From Saccharothrix luteola (GTDB lineage Bacteria > Actinomycetota > Actinomycetes > Mycobacteriales > Pseudonocardiaceae), in contig NZ_JAJHUO010000002.1 of the NCBI RefSeq assembly GCF_020859565.1, positions 62,001-126,000 on the forward strand: a DNA stretch of 64,000 bases, written 5' to 3'. This document shows positions 24,460 through 33,162 of the stretch, piece by piece. Positions within the stretch are counted from its first letter, which is position 1, and every line of letters begins with the position of its first letter. The translations under genes were made by a program, and so were the position numbers. Under the pieces are notes generated by a model. The model was not told the origin of the DNA and did not search any database. It saw only the letters and a program-made list of their open reading frames with translations.

Positions 24460-25431
24460 TCAGAGGCGCGCGGCACCCTTCGCCGTCGTGGACGCGGTGG
24501 CCTGCGCACGTCGCTCACGGGCGCGCTCGTCGGCGCTGCCGCGGACGCCGTCGGCGGTGGCGGCGGACCCGGTGGGAGCGGAGTGGTCGCCGACGATCCC
24601 GCCCCGGATGCTGTTGGTGTCCGCCACCTCGGCCACCGGGTTGTTCGCGGTCAGGCGGAGGACGCCGTTGACGATGTTGTCGTCCAGCGTGGTGCGACCA
24701 CCTGTCGTGTTCGAGATGCCGACGTCCCTGGCGAAGTAGCCGCCGGAGGCGCAGCTGTCGAGGCCGCCGTTCGGGCCGAGCTGCACGCCGCCGAGGTTGC
24801 CCGCGAACGTGGCCCGGCCGCCGACGGCGGTGCCGCACACGACGCTGCCGGTCGGGTTGTTCAGCACCGACAGCGCCCCGTCCACGAAGCTGTCGTGCAG
24901 GTCGGTGAAGTACGCCGCGGTGGTGCTGACGTCGCCGGTGACCTCGCTGCCCGTCACGCTGACCTCGCCGACGCCCGAGGTGAGGTCGCCGTCGATCCTC
25001 GAGCCCCGCTCGACGAACAGGAAGCCCTCGATCGTCGCCGAGCCCTTCGGTTCGACGACCACGCCGCCGACGTCGGTGTTGTTCAGGTAGAGCCCGAAGC
25101 CGCCGGCCGCCAGGGTGACCCCGCCGTCGACCCTGGTGCCGGTCGAGTCGAGGTAGCCGTCGGCCGCGACCTTGACCGAACCGTTGACCGTGCCGCCGGT
25201 GATCACGAGGTTCGAGCCGGCGGCCACGCGCACGTTGCCGGTGATGGTGGTGCCCGTCAACGAGCACGACTCGCCCGGCGGCACGTACAGGTCGCTGGGG
25301 ACCGTGACGGCCCCGCCGCTGCCGACGCAGTACATCACGAGGTCGGCGTGCGCCTCCTGGACAAGGCCCAGCACCGACGCGGTGACGATGGCGCTCACGG
25401 TCGCGAGCGCGGGTGCGGTCCGTCTGGTCAT
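24460..25431 (-). CDS. Secreted bactofilin/polymer-forming-like repeat protein
   Basis: A 323-aa exported protein. The signal peptide ends at AHA around residue 29. Residues about 40-290 are short repeating strands typical of a right-handed beta-solenoid: TTITGNVRVAAGSNLVITGG, TVNGSVKVAADGYLDSTGTR, VDGGVTLAAGG, EVSVTGSEVTGDVSTT. The T-[IV]-x-G-[ND]-[VL] rhythm resembles bactofilin or polymer-forming cytoskeletal repeats, here outside the cell. Two cysteines near the start (MYCVG, ESCSL) and two later (SVVCGTA, LDSCASG) may form disulfides. Its ATG overlaps the stop of the upstream gene by four bases (ATGA), so it is translationally coupled as the last gene of the operon. Confidence 0.7.
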   Translation of the reverse strand: MTRRTAPALATVSAIVTASVLGLVQEAHADLVMYCVGSGGAVTVPSDLYVPPGESCSLTGTTITGNVRVAAGSNLVITGGTVNGSVKVAADGYLDSTGTRVDGGVTLAAGGFGLYLNNTDVGGVVVEPKGSATIEGFLFVERGSRIDGDLTSGVGEVSVTGSEVTGDVSTTAAYFTDLHDSFVDGALSVLNNPTGSVVCGTAVGGRATFAGNLGGVQLGPNGGLDSCASGGYFARDVGISNTTGGRTTLDDNIVNGVLRLTANNPVAEVADTNSIRGGIVGDHSAPTGSAATADGVRGSADERARERRAQATASTTAKGAARL

Positions 25432-26972
25432 CTCGGTTCTCCCTGCTGCGGTGGAAGGAACTGCTCGCCGATGTCGGACCGCGAGGCCGCGCGCACGAGG
25501 ACGGCCTGCTCCCGCGAGGTCAGCACGCCCCTGGTCACCAGGTCGGCGGTGACCAGTTCGACGTGCCGGACGAAGGCGCCGTGGTCGGGGTACTCGCCGT
25601 GCTGGTCGACGAGGTCGCTGACGGTGCAGCCGTTGCCGGTGTCGACGTTCGCCACCCCGGTGTCGTCAGGCCCGATGACCACCGTCTCGCGCGTGTCGGA
25701 CTCGGGGCAGGCGTCCGCCCCCGGCTCGACCACGGTGAAGGACACCGACTTCGCCTCGGCGGTGTTGCCCGCCTTGTCGGTGGCCCGGTACCGCACGGTG
25801 TGGCTGCCCGCCGTGCCGACCACGACCGCCGACGAGTACGCGGTCCACTCGCCGCTGTCGAGCGCGTACTCGACCCGTTCGACGCCCGACTGCGCGTCCG
25901 ACGCGGTGATCGTCACGGTCGCGTCGTCCAGGTAGGCGCCGTCGGGGTTCTTGGCGCCGGACACCACGGCGGACGTCGTGGGCGGCTCGGTGTCGACCGG
26001 CGTGGCGACGACGGTGAAGGCGACCATGCCTTCCGGTGACGTGTTGCCCGCGTTGTCCGTCGCGCGGAAGTGGACCATGTGCGAGCCGGCCGCGGTGACC
26101 TCGACCGGTGCGGTGTAGGCGGTCCACGGCCCGGAGTGCAACTGGTACTCGCGGCCGCGGACGCCGGAGTCCGCATCGGTGGCGGTGATGGTGACGGTCG
26201 CCTTGTCGACGTAGTTGCCCTGGGCGTCCTTGGTGCCCGTGACGTCGGCGGCCACCTCCGGCGGTGTCGTGTCGGACGGCGGTTCGACCACGCGGAACGA
26301 CACCGAGCCGACCTCGGAGGTGTTGCCCGCCCGGTCGGTCGCCCGGTACTGCACGGAGTGGTCCCCGACGGCGGTGATCCGGACCGGCTCGGTGTGGGGC
26401 ACGAAACCCGTGTCGTCGACCTCGTGCTCGACCAGCCCCACGCCCGACCCCGCGTCCGAGGCCGTGACGGTGACCGTGGCGCTGCCGAGGTAGTTGCCTG
26501 CGGCATCGCGCGGGCCGGTGACCTCGCCCGTCACGGTGGGCGGGGTCGTGTCCTCACCGCCCTCGGTCACGGTGAACTCCCCGGACATCGTGCCGTGGCC
26601 GGGGATGGTGCAGAGGTAGCGGTACTTGCCCGGGGTGAGCGTCACCGCGGCCTCGTGCCTGCCGTTGCGCGTGTCGAACGGGTTGGCCAGGATGTTCAGC
26701 TCCACGTCGTGGTTGTAGCCGGGGGTGGAGGTGTCGAAGGTGAGGGTGTGCGGCATGCCGGTGGTGTTGCCGGTGGCCTCGCTGTTCTCGAAGACGATCT
26801 TCGTCGGGCCCGGCGCCGCGGTGGTCGGCGCGGACTTGTAGCGGGTGATGTCGTTGTCGGCGGTCCAGGTCAGCACCTGCTCCTGGGCTCGGGCCTGGAC
26901 GGGAGCGGCCGGGATGACGGCGGTCAGGGACATCAACGCCGCTGCCACCGCGGCGGTCGAACGTCGGAACAT
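25428..26972 (-). CDS. Secreted cupredoxin plus three Ig-like (OmpL47-type) repeats
   Basis: A 514-aa exported protein: signal peptide to about residue 30, then a cupredoxin-like domain (30-138) with TGMPHTLTFDTSTPGYNHDV and YRYLCTIPGHGTMSGEFTV. The H..C..H..M set of a type-1 copper site is present (H in MPHTL; C, H and M in LCTIPGHGTM). Three repeats of about 95 residues follow, each opening with DTTPPTV or a variant and containing HSVQYRATDRAGNTSEVG-like cores. The C-terminal 73 residues (VANVDTGNGCTVSDL to AASRSDIG) match a segment of the neighbouring 1326-aa protein. It follows that gene by 30 bp, suggesting an extracellular copper redox role with the laccase and sugar dehydrogenase. Confidence 0.8.
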   Translation of the reverse strand: MFRRSTAAVAAALMSLTAVIPAAPVQARAQEQVLTWTADNDITRYKSAPTTAAPGPTKIVFENSEATGNTTGMPHTLTFDTSTPGYNHDVELNILANPFDTRNGRHEAAVTLTPGKYRYLCTIPGHGTMSGEFTVTEGGEDTTPPTVTGEVTGPRDAAGNYLGSATVTVTASDAGSGVGLVEHEVDDTGFVPHTEPVRITAVGDHSVQYRATDRAGNTSEVGSVSFRVVEPPSDTTPPEVAADVTGTKDAQGNYVDKATVTITATDADSGVRGREYQLHSGPWTAYTAPVEVTAAGSHMVHFRATDNAGNTSPEGMVAFTVVATPVDTEPPTTSAVVSGAKNPDGAYLDDATVTITASDAQSGVERVEYALDSGEWTAYSSAVVVGTAGSHTVRYRATDKAGNTAEAKSVSFTVVEPGADACPESDTRETVVIGPDDTGVANVDTGNGCTVSDLVDQHGEYPDHGAFVRHVELVTADLVTRGVLTSREQAVLVRAASRSDIGEQFLPPQQGEPR

Positions 26973-27002
26973 GGTGCACCTTCCTGAGCGCGGACCTGCC
27001 GG

Positions 27003-30000
27003 TCACGGCTGGAGCGACCGCACTCGGATGTTGCGGAAATCGATCACGTCGGTCGCGCCGTGGTTCTGCAGGCCGAGGAAGCCCTCGGCGAACTGGCGCA
27101 GGTCCGTCGGCGGGTCGCTCGGCCGGGACGACTGCTTGCCCGGCGCGTTGTCGAACTCGTTGATCACCACGCCGTCGCGGACGATCGTGTAGTGCCGGCC
27201 CACGACCCGGACCTCGTAGTCGTTCCAGGTCCCCTTCGCGGGCACGCCGGACGGCGGCCGCCCGACCGGGTCGAAGTTGTAGACGGACCCGGTCTTCTGC
27301 GGCTCACCCGTCGGGCCGTCGTAGAGCTGGATCTCGTGCCCGCAGTAGATCGCCACCCAGGCCGCCGACGTCCGCGCGGAACCCACGGTCCCGCAACTGC
27401 CCGGCGGGCGTTGCTCCACCGGGACGCGCGGATCCGGGAACCTGGTGAACACACCGCTGTTGGCGTGGGCGCCGTCCGGTGACATGTCGCGGAACTGCAG
27501 CTTCACCGAGAAGTCACCGAACTGCTCGCGGGCGTACCACAGCATGCCCAACCCACCGGAGGAGCGCAGCGAACCGTCCGGCTGGATCGAGAACGACCCC
27601 GACGGCGCCTGCGACCAGCCGCGCAGCGACGCCGCCGTGCCGTCGAAGATCGGCTCGTACCCGGTGTTGCCCGCCGTGCCGACGTCGGAGCCGGCGGCGG
27701 CACGGGCCAGCGCGGTGTTCTCGCGGCCGGTGATCACGCCGTCGCGCTGCAACCGGTCGGCGACCGCCGTGACGTGGCGGACGAAGGCGCCGTGGTCGAC
27801 CCACGCGCTCTCGTCGTCGATGAGGTCGTTGACCGTGCAGCCGCCGCCGACCGGGGCGTTGGCCACGCCCGAGTCCGTGTCGCCCAGCCGCACCGTGGCG
27901 CGGTCGTCGGGGACCGAGCAGCCGACGTTCACGGTGAGCGGCACGACCTGCGTCTCGCCGTCGGCGTACGTCACGGTGAGCTTGGCGCGGTGCTCGCCGA
28001 CCCGGTCGTAGGTGTGCCTCGGGTCGGCTTCGGTGGACGAGGTGCCGTCGCCGAAGTCCCAGCGGTGCGACGCGCCGCCGGACCGCGAACCGGTGAAGGC
28101 GATGGTCAGCGGCTTGTTCTGCACCTCGACCGCGGTCGCGGACGGCGCCGGCGTCTTCGCGCCGCCCCGGTAGGTGATCCGGATCAGCTTCTGGTTCGCG
28201 TGCAGGCTGAAGAACCCGCCGCCGTAGTCGAGCAGGTAGAGCGCGCCGTCCCGGCCGAACTTCGCGTCCATCCAGCTCTGCAGCCGGTCGTTGCCGAGGC
28301 CACCGGGGATGATCGCGCGCAGGCTCTCGGCGAAGGCCGGGGGAGCGGCGGTCGGCACGCCGGCCGGGTCGATGGTCACCGCGACCCGGTTGGCCGAGTT
28401 GGACTGGTCGCCGATGAACCACTTGTCGTCCCAGTACTCCGGCCACGCGACACCGCTGCCGGTGTCGACCAGTTCCCGGTGGTAGGTCGGGCCGGTCATG
28501 ACGGCCTGGCCGCCGCCGCGCAGGTACGGCTGCGTGTAGGTGGCGTCGGCGGCGTTGTAGGTGGGGATGCCGCTGCCGTCCGGCCGGTCCGGGAACACCG
28601 GGCCGCCGCCGCCCGGCGCATACCAGATCATGTTCTTCTTGACCGGCGGCAGGTCGACCAGGCCGGTGTTGCGCGGGGAGTGGTTCTTCGGCGCGTCGCA
28701 GTCGTACCAACCGGTCAGCACGGTCGCGTCGGTGGTGCTGCGGTCGCGGTACGGCTGCTTGTCGCCCATGCAGTAGGGCCAACCGTGGTTGCCCGCCTCG
28801 GTGATGATCGTCGCGGTCTCGTACTTGGCCGGGCCGAGCTCCGGGCTCGGTTGCACCGCGTCCGGACCGACCCAGGCGGCGGTCAGCCACTGGGTGACGG
28901 GGTCGATCTGCAGGCGCGAGATGTTGCGCACGCCCATCACGTAGATCTCGGGGCGCGTCTTCGCGGTTCCGGGCGGGAACAGGTTGCCCGGCGGGATCGT
29001 GTACGTGCCGTCCGGCTCGGGGTGGATCCGGATGATCTTGCCGTTGAGGTCGTTGGTGTTGCCGGCGGTGCGGCGGGCGTCCTGGAAGGACAGTCCCTGC
29101 CAGTCGGCGGCCCAGTTGTTGCCGGAGTAGCCCTGCGAGCCCAGGGACGAGTTGCTGTCGCCGGAGCCCACGTACAGGTTGCCCTCGGCGTCGAACGCCA
29201 TGCCGCCGCCCGCGTGGCAGCAGCTGTGCTGCTGGACCTCCCACTGGAGCAGGTCCTTGCGGGTGGCGAGGTCGATCGTCTGCGCGGCGCGGTCGTAGGT
29301 GAGGCGCGAGATCGTGCGCTTGCCCGTCCGCTTCTCCCGGTCGACGGTGTCGTGCGGCATCCAGTAGACGTAGAGCCGGCCGTTCTCGGCGAACTCGGGA
29401 TCGGGCACGATGCCCAGCAGCCCCTCCTCGTTCTTGACCAGTTCCGTGCCGCTGCCGCGGTTGCCCATCACCGGCAGCGTCGCCAGCAGCTTCACCTGCT
29501 TGGTGTCCGGCTTGAACTGGTGGATCGTGCCGCAGCCGAGGCCGACCTCCGGGTCGGTCCACGCGACGACGGGGCCGGTGGGGCAGGCGGCCTTGCCGAC
29601 GTAGAACACCGTGCCGTCCGGGGCGACGGTGAGGCCGTGCGGCTCGCCGATCTGGTCGAGCTGACCGGTCTGGTTGGCCGCGGTGAGCCGTTCGACCTGG
29701 TAGTTGGCCGCGATGGTGGCCTGGCAGTCGCCGCGGACCAGGCCGGTCGTCCACTTGAGGGCGCCGGTCAGGTGGCTGCGGAGGGCCTGCTCGCCGTAGC
29801 CGTCCTCGGTGTGGCCCATACCGGTGTAGAAGGACCGACCGCCTTCGTGGTCACGGCACCAGGACACCGGGTGGAACGGGCCGTTGGCGCCCGGGCCCGG
29901 GTCGTAGTGCCGCTCCTCGACCTGGGCGACGGTGTGCACGGTGCCGACCGGGTTGGGCTCCCAGTTGTACCAGCGGTCCGAGCGGGTGATGGTGAGCGGC

Positions 30001-30983
30001 AGGCCCTCGTTGGCCGGGTGCTGCCGGTCGACGAGGTTCACCACGGACTGGTGCACCTCGGGGTCCGGGATGGGTGTCGGGTCGCCGGAGAACAGGCGCA
30101 GCTCGGCCAGCTGGGTGATCGGCTCGCCGCCGTTGGCCGTGATGTCCAGGCGGTAGTGCTGGAACGACCGCGGTTCGGCGATGGTGAACGTGCGGCTCTG
30201 GAAGCGTTCCGCGAAGGTCTGCCCGGTTCGGCGGTCCAGGTCGGTCCAGGTCGTGCCATCCGCGGAGCCCTTGAGCGTCCAGTCCTTCGGGTCACGGCCG
30301 GGCGCGTCGTTGGCCGAGGTGAGCGTGTAGCGGTTCACCGCGGCGGCGGCCGGCAGCCGGTAGGCCGCCCACGCCGTCGTGCCGCGGACCAGCCACTTGG
30401 TCTCCGGCTTGCCGTCGGCCAGCATCTCCTTGGTCTCGTTCGGCGGGTTCTCGCCGCTCGCCGTCACCGCGCTCGCCGTCTCGGGGGTGGCGGTGGTGCC
30501 GACCGGGCGGGCGCCGATGAGGCCGGTGAACCAGGACGACTCGGGTTGCGCCTTCGCCGCGTCGGCCACCCCGAGGAATCCGCCGCCTGCCTTCACGTAG
30601 TCGCGCAGCACCGCTTCCTGGTCACGGCTGAGCGTCGCGCCCGAGGCGGACAGGAACACGACGGCGCGGTACCGGGCGAGGTTGTCGGCGGTGAACGCGG
30701 CCGGGTCGGACGACTCGTCGACGGCGATGCCGTTGGCCGCGCCGATGTCCCGGAACGCCAGGGTGGCGCGCACGACCGGGTCCTGCTGCTCGGCGGCCGG
30801 GCCGTGGAAGACCAGGACCGACACCGGCGTGGCGGCGGCGGTCGGCGCCTGCCGCGGCACGGCCGGTGACGCGGTCGCGGAGGTGAGCGATCCGCCGAGC
30901 AGGACCACCGCCGCGGTCGCCGCCGACAGCGCCCTGCTCCCTGTTCTCCCGCGGTGTCCGCCCGGAGCGGTCCTTGGCCCCAT
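27003..30983 (-). CDS. Secreted ThuA / F5/8C-like / sugar dehydrogenase / PKD / DUF1080 multidomain protein
   Basis: A 1326-aa exported protein with GGAG upstream of ATG 30983. In order: a signal peptide (to about 50); a ThuA-like domain split in two (SVLVFHGPAAEQ and, later, VSWCRDHEGGRSFYTGMGHT); between the halves, a discoidin-like sugar-binding insert (about 185-300, NETKEMLADGKPETKWLVRG). Next comes a six-bladed glucose/sorbosone dehydrogenase propeller (about 450-930) with EPHGLTVAPDGTVFY, QQHSCCHAGGGMAFDAEGNL and GNHGWPYCMG. A PKD domain (ASHRWDFGDGTSSTEADPRH) follows, then the 73-residue module shared with the cupredoxin protein, and a C-terminal DUF1080/LamG-like glycosidase-type domain (1115-1326). 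Family knowledge suggests PQQ-dependent oxidation of sugars or glycan ends at the cell surface. Confidence 0.88.
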   Translation of the reverse strand: MGPRTAPGGHRGRTGSRALSAATAAVVLLGGSLTSATASPAVPRQAPTAAATPVSVLVFHGPAAEQQDPVVRATLAFRDIGAANGIAVDESSDPAAFTADNLARYRAVVFLSASGATLSRDQEAVLRDYVKAGGGFLGVADAAKAQPESSWFTGLIGARPVGTTATPETASAVTASGENPPNETKEMLADGKPETKWLVRGTTAWAAYRLPAAAAVNRYTLTSANDAPGRDPKDWTLKGSADGTTWTDLDRRTGQTFAERFQSRTFTIAEPRSFQHYRLDITANGGEPITQLAELRLFSGDPTPIPDPEVHQSVVNLVDRQHPANEGLPLTITRSDRWYNWEPNPVGTVHTVAQVEERHYDPGPGANGPFHPVSWCRDHEGGRSFYTGMGHTEDGYGEQALRSHLTGALKWTTGLVRGDCQATIAANYQVERLTAANQTGQLDQIGEPHGLTVAPDGTVFYVGKAACPTGPVVAWTDPEVGLGCGTIHQFKPDTKQVKLLATLPVMGNRGSGTELVKNEEGLLGIVPDPEFAENGRLYVYWMPHDTVDREKRTGKRTISRLTYDRAAQTIDLATRKDLLQWEVQQHSCCHAGGGMAFDAEGNLYVGSGDSNSSLGSQGYSGNNWAADWQGLSFQDARRTAGNTNDLNGKIIRIHPEPDGTYTIPPGNLFPPGTAKTRPEIYVMGVRNISRLQIDPVTQWLTAAWVGPDAVQPSPELGPAKYETATIITEAGNHGWPYCMGDKQPYRDRSTTDATVLTGWYDCDAPKNHSPRNTGLVDLPPVKKNMIWYAPGGGGPVFPDRPDGSGIPTYNAADATYTQPYLRGGGQAVMTGPTYHRELVDTGSGVAWPEYWDDKWFIGDQSNSANRVAVTIDPAGVPTAAPPAFAESLRAIIPGGLGNDRLQSWMDAKFGRDGALYLLDYGGGFFSLHANQKLIRITYRGGAKTPAPSATAVEVQNKPLTIAFTGSRSGGASHRWDFGDGTSSTEADPRHTYDRVGEHRAKLTVTYADGETQVVPLTVNVGCSVPDDRATVRLGDTDSGVANAPVGGGCTVNDLIDDESAWVDHGAFVRHVTAVADRLQRDGVITGRENTALARAAAGSDVGTAGNTGYEPIFDGTAASLRGWSQAPSGSFSIQPDGSLRSSGGLGMLWYAREQFGDFSVKLQFRDMSPDGAHANSGVFTRFPDPRVPVEQRPPGSCGTVGSARTSAAWVAIYCGHEIQLYDGPTGEPQKTGSVYNFDPVGRPPSGVPAKGTWNDYEVRVVGRHYTIVRDGVVINEFDNAPGKQSSRPSDPPTDLRQFAEGFLGLQNHGATDVIDFRNIRVRSLQP

Positions 30984-31015
30984 CCCTCACTCCTTCGTCG
31001 TCGTCGGCCACGAGG

Positions 31016-32065
31016 TCATCGCGTCGACGAGTGGTGGTGCTGCCCTTCGGTCGGGGCTTGTGCGGTCGCGGCGCCGTGGCCGTGCCCGCGGAACCGGTCG
31101 ATCGCCTCCTGCGCGCCGGGCGGCATGCTGCCGTCGGCGTTGCGCACGAGGAAGATCCCGGACATCCCGGTTTCCGAGTGGTTCTGCACGTGGCAGTGGT
31201 ACATCCACGCGCCGGGGCCGACGCCGTCGCCGGCCAGCACCTGGAACCCGAACGAGCTGCCGGGGTTGAGGTCCTTGTTGTCGATCACCCGGCTCGGGTC
31301 GGACGCCCCTTCGAGCATCCCGGTGCGGTTGTCGGCCCACCGGTGCGCGTGCAGGTGGAACGTGTGGAACTGGGTGCCGTGCCCGATCGCGATCCACTCC
31401 ACCCGTTGGCCGAGGTCCGCCTCGAAGATCGGTGTGTGCGGCGCCACCAGGTTGTTGATCGTCATCTCGTTGAACACGACGGTGAACTGCTTGTCCGGCA
31501 GGATGTCCCCGCGGCGGCGCACGACCAGCGCGCCGTACAGCCCGCGTGCGATGCCCAGGGAACCGTGGTCGGTGCCCATGGCGTGGTCGTGGTAGTGCCA
31601 GTAGCCCGCGTTGCCGGGCATCAGGCGCCTGCCCGCGGTGGCGACCATCTCCCGTGACCGCCAGGTGTAGGTCCGCGTCTCGCCGGGGTTGTTGAAGGAG
31701 GCGTTGAGCGGGCTGCCGTCGGACTCGACGCCGTAGTCCACGCCGTGCGGGTGGATGGACATCCGCCGGTCGGTGTTGTTGACCAGGGTGACCTCCAGCG
31801 CGTCACCCTCGTAGATCTCCAGGACCGGACCGGGAACGGTCGCCCGACCGGGCGCCAGGCCGTAGCCGTACAGGTTGTCCGGCAGGGATTCCGCGTACAG
31901 GGTGACCTTCTTGACCACGCCCGCCTGCGCGCCGGCGGCCCGTCGGGGCGCCACCGGGCCGAGCGTCATGGCGGCCGGCACGGCGAGCCCCGCCGTGCCG
32001 GTCGCCAGCACGGCCCGCCGGGACACGAGCCTGGTGAACCAGCCGGGTTGGGCGTGCTCGGTCAT
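31016..32065 (-). CDS. Two-domain small laccase (multicopper oxidase), Tat-exported
   Basis: A 349-aa oxidase starting at ATG 32065, with GGAG 6 bases upstream. The N-terminus SRRAVLATGTAGLAVPAAMT is a twin-arginine signal. All four copper motifs of the trimeric SLAC-type small laccases are present: HPHG (H105, H107), HYHDH (H157, H159), HTFHLHAH (H234, H237, H239) and HCHVQNHSETGM (H290, C291, H292, H296, with axial M301). At about 310 mature residues it is a two-cupredoxin-domain enzyme that needs trimerisation. It begins the operon and precedes the sugar-dehydrogenase protein by 32 bp. The C-terminus ends in a His-rich tail (HGHGAA, GQHHHSS) that may bind copper. Confidence 0.93.
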   Translation of the reverse strand: MTEHAQPGWFTRLVSRRAVLATGTAGLAVPAAMTLGPVAPRRAAGAQAGVVKKVTLYAESLPDNLYGYGLAPGRATVPGPVLEIYEGDALEVTLVNNTDRRMSIHPHGVDYGVESDGSPLNASFNNPGETRTYTWRSREMVATAGRRLMPGNAGYWHYHDHAMGTDHGSLGIARGLYGALVVRRRGDILPDKQFTVVFNEMTINNLVAPHTPIFEADLGQRVEWIAIGHGTQFHTFHLHAHRWADNRTGMLEGASDPSRVIDNKDLNPGSSFGFQVLAGDGVGPGAWMYHCHVQNHSETGMSGIFLVRNADGSMPPGAQEAIDRFRGHGHGAATAQAPTEGQHHHSSTR

Positions 32066-32589
32066 CGTTCTCCATCCAGGTCGACGGCAGGTGTCCGGAA
32101 AGGGCGACGCCGGTGCCGGAAAGGCGTGGAACAATGTGGGCACGGGCGGCTCGGGAATGGGCGGATCGTCCATTCCCCGCAGCGAATGAACCGTCCGGGG
32201 TGTGCTTTCGCGGACGGCGTCGGAGGTCGTGGTTGTCCGGTGTGCGGTTGAGCGGAGTTCGGCAGTCTTTCGCAACAACCATCTGCAACTTATGCATGGT
32301 TTGAACGAAAGTGAAGGGCCAACCGGCCTAACGGACCGGACAATCCGTGTCATAGTGTGGGACGCCCGTACGCCGTTCACTCGGTCGGCCCACTGGGCGT
32401 CGTGCCCGCGCACTCGGCAAGTTCACGGCGGACAAGACGCGGGGCTGGTGATCGTCCGAATTCGCTTCCTGGTCGGTCCCGCTCGCCGGTTCCCGCCGAC
32501 CGTGCGTATTCACCATGATCATGGGCTGCGGTCGGGTTGACGGTTTCCGTCGTCGTGCGCGGCGATTCGCACCGGCGACAGGCGGGGTA
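32066..32589. promoter_or_regulatory. Upstream region of the laccase operon, no gene
   Basis: About 524 bp without a credible reading frame. Around 32265-32350 the GC content drops and contains ACTTATGCATGGTT, the likeliest site for the operon's promoter on the minus strand. No copper-regulator box such as a CsoR or CueR palindrome could be identified by eye. Confidence 0.35.
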
Positions 32590-33132
32590 TCAGAGTTGTC
32601 GCGTGGTGAACAGGGTGGTGCCGCGGACCGGGTCCACTTCCGTCCGCCCGGTCTCGGTGAACCCGAGCTTGGCCAGCACCCGCCGCGACGCGGTGTTCCA
32701 GTCCCAGACCGTGGCCCACACGCGGTCGTACCCCGACGACCTGGCCCAGTCCAGGACCGCCCACGCCGCTTCGGTCGCGTAGCCCTGACGCCAGACCCGG
32801 CGCAGCAGCTCGAACGCCAGCTCCGGTTCCCCCTCGGCCCCTCGGCCGCTGTCGATCAGCCCGCAGTAGCCGATGACGTCACCAGCGGCCTTCCGCTCGA
32901 TCGCGAGCAACCCGGTCGACGACGGCTGGTGGGCGCGGATGCGGATCGCGTGCTCCAGGTCCTCGACCGTGGGGCGACCGTCCGCGTCGATCCGGCGGTG
33001 CGGTGGCACGCGCGGATCGCGTTCGGTCCACAGCTCGCGCTGGATGGCGGCCTCGGCCACCCGCCACGGCCTGAGCAGCAGGCGTTCGGTCTCGAGCACG
33101 GTCTCGCGTCCCGGTGTCACGTCGCCTGCCAT
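32590..33132 (-). CDS. GNAT acetyltransferase, RimJ/RimL type
   Basis: A 180-aa N-acetyltransferase of the RimJ/RimL subfamily: N-terminal ETERLLLRPWRVAEAAIQRE, central DVIGYCGLIDSG, then the acetyl-CoA site RRVWRQGYATEAAWAVLDWA and the closing NTASRRVLAKLGFTETGRTE. The Q-G-Y-A-T/E pattern stands for the Q/RxxGxG/A loop. An A/G-rich ribosome site precedes ATG 33132. It sits 30 bp after the phosphotransferase gene on the same strand. Targets could be a ribosomal or other protein N-terminus, or a small amine. Confidence 0.85.
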   Translation of the reverse strand: MAGDVTPGRETVLETERLLLRPWRVAEAAIQRELWTERDPRVPPHRRIDADGRPTVEDLEHAIRIRAHQPSSTGLLAIERKAAGDVIGYCGLIDSGRGAEGEPELAFELLRRVWRQGYATEAAWAVLDWARSSGYDRVWATVWDWNTASRRVLAKLGFTETGRTEVDPVRGTTLFTTRQL

Positions 33133-33162
33133 GACCGCGACCCCTCCCTCGGACGGCCCGCT

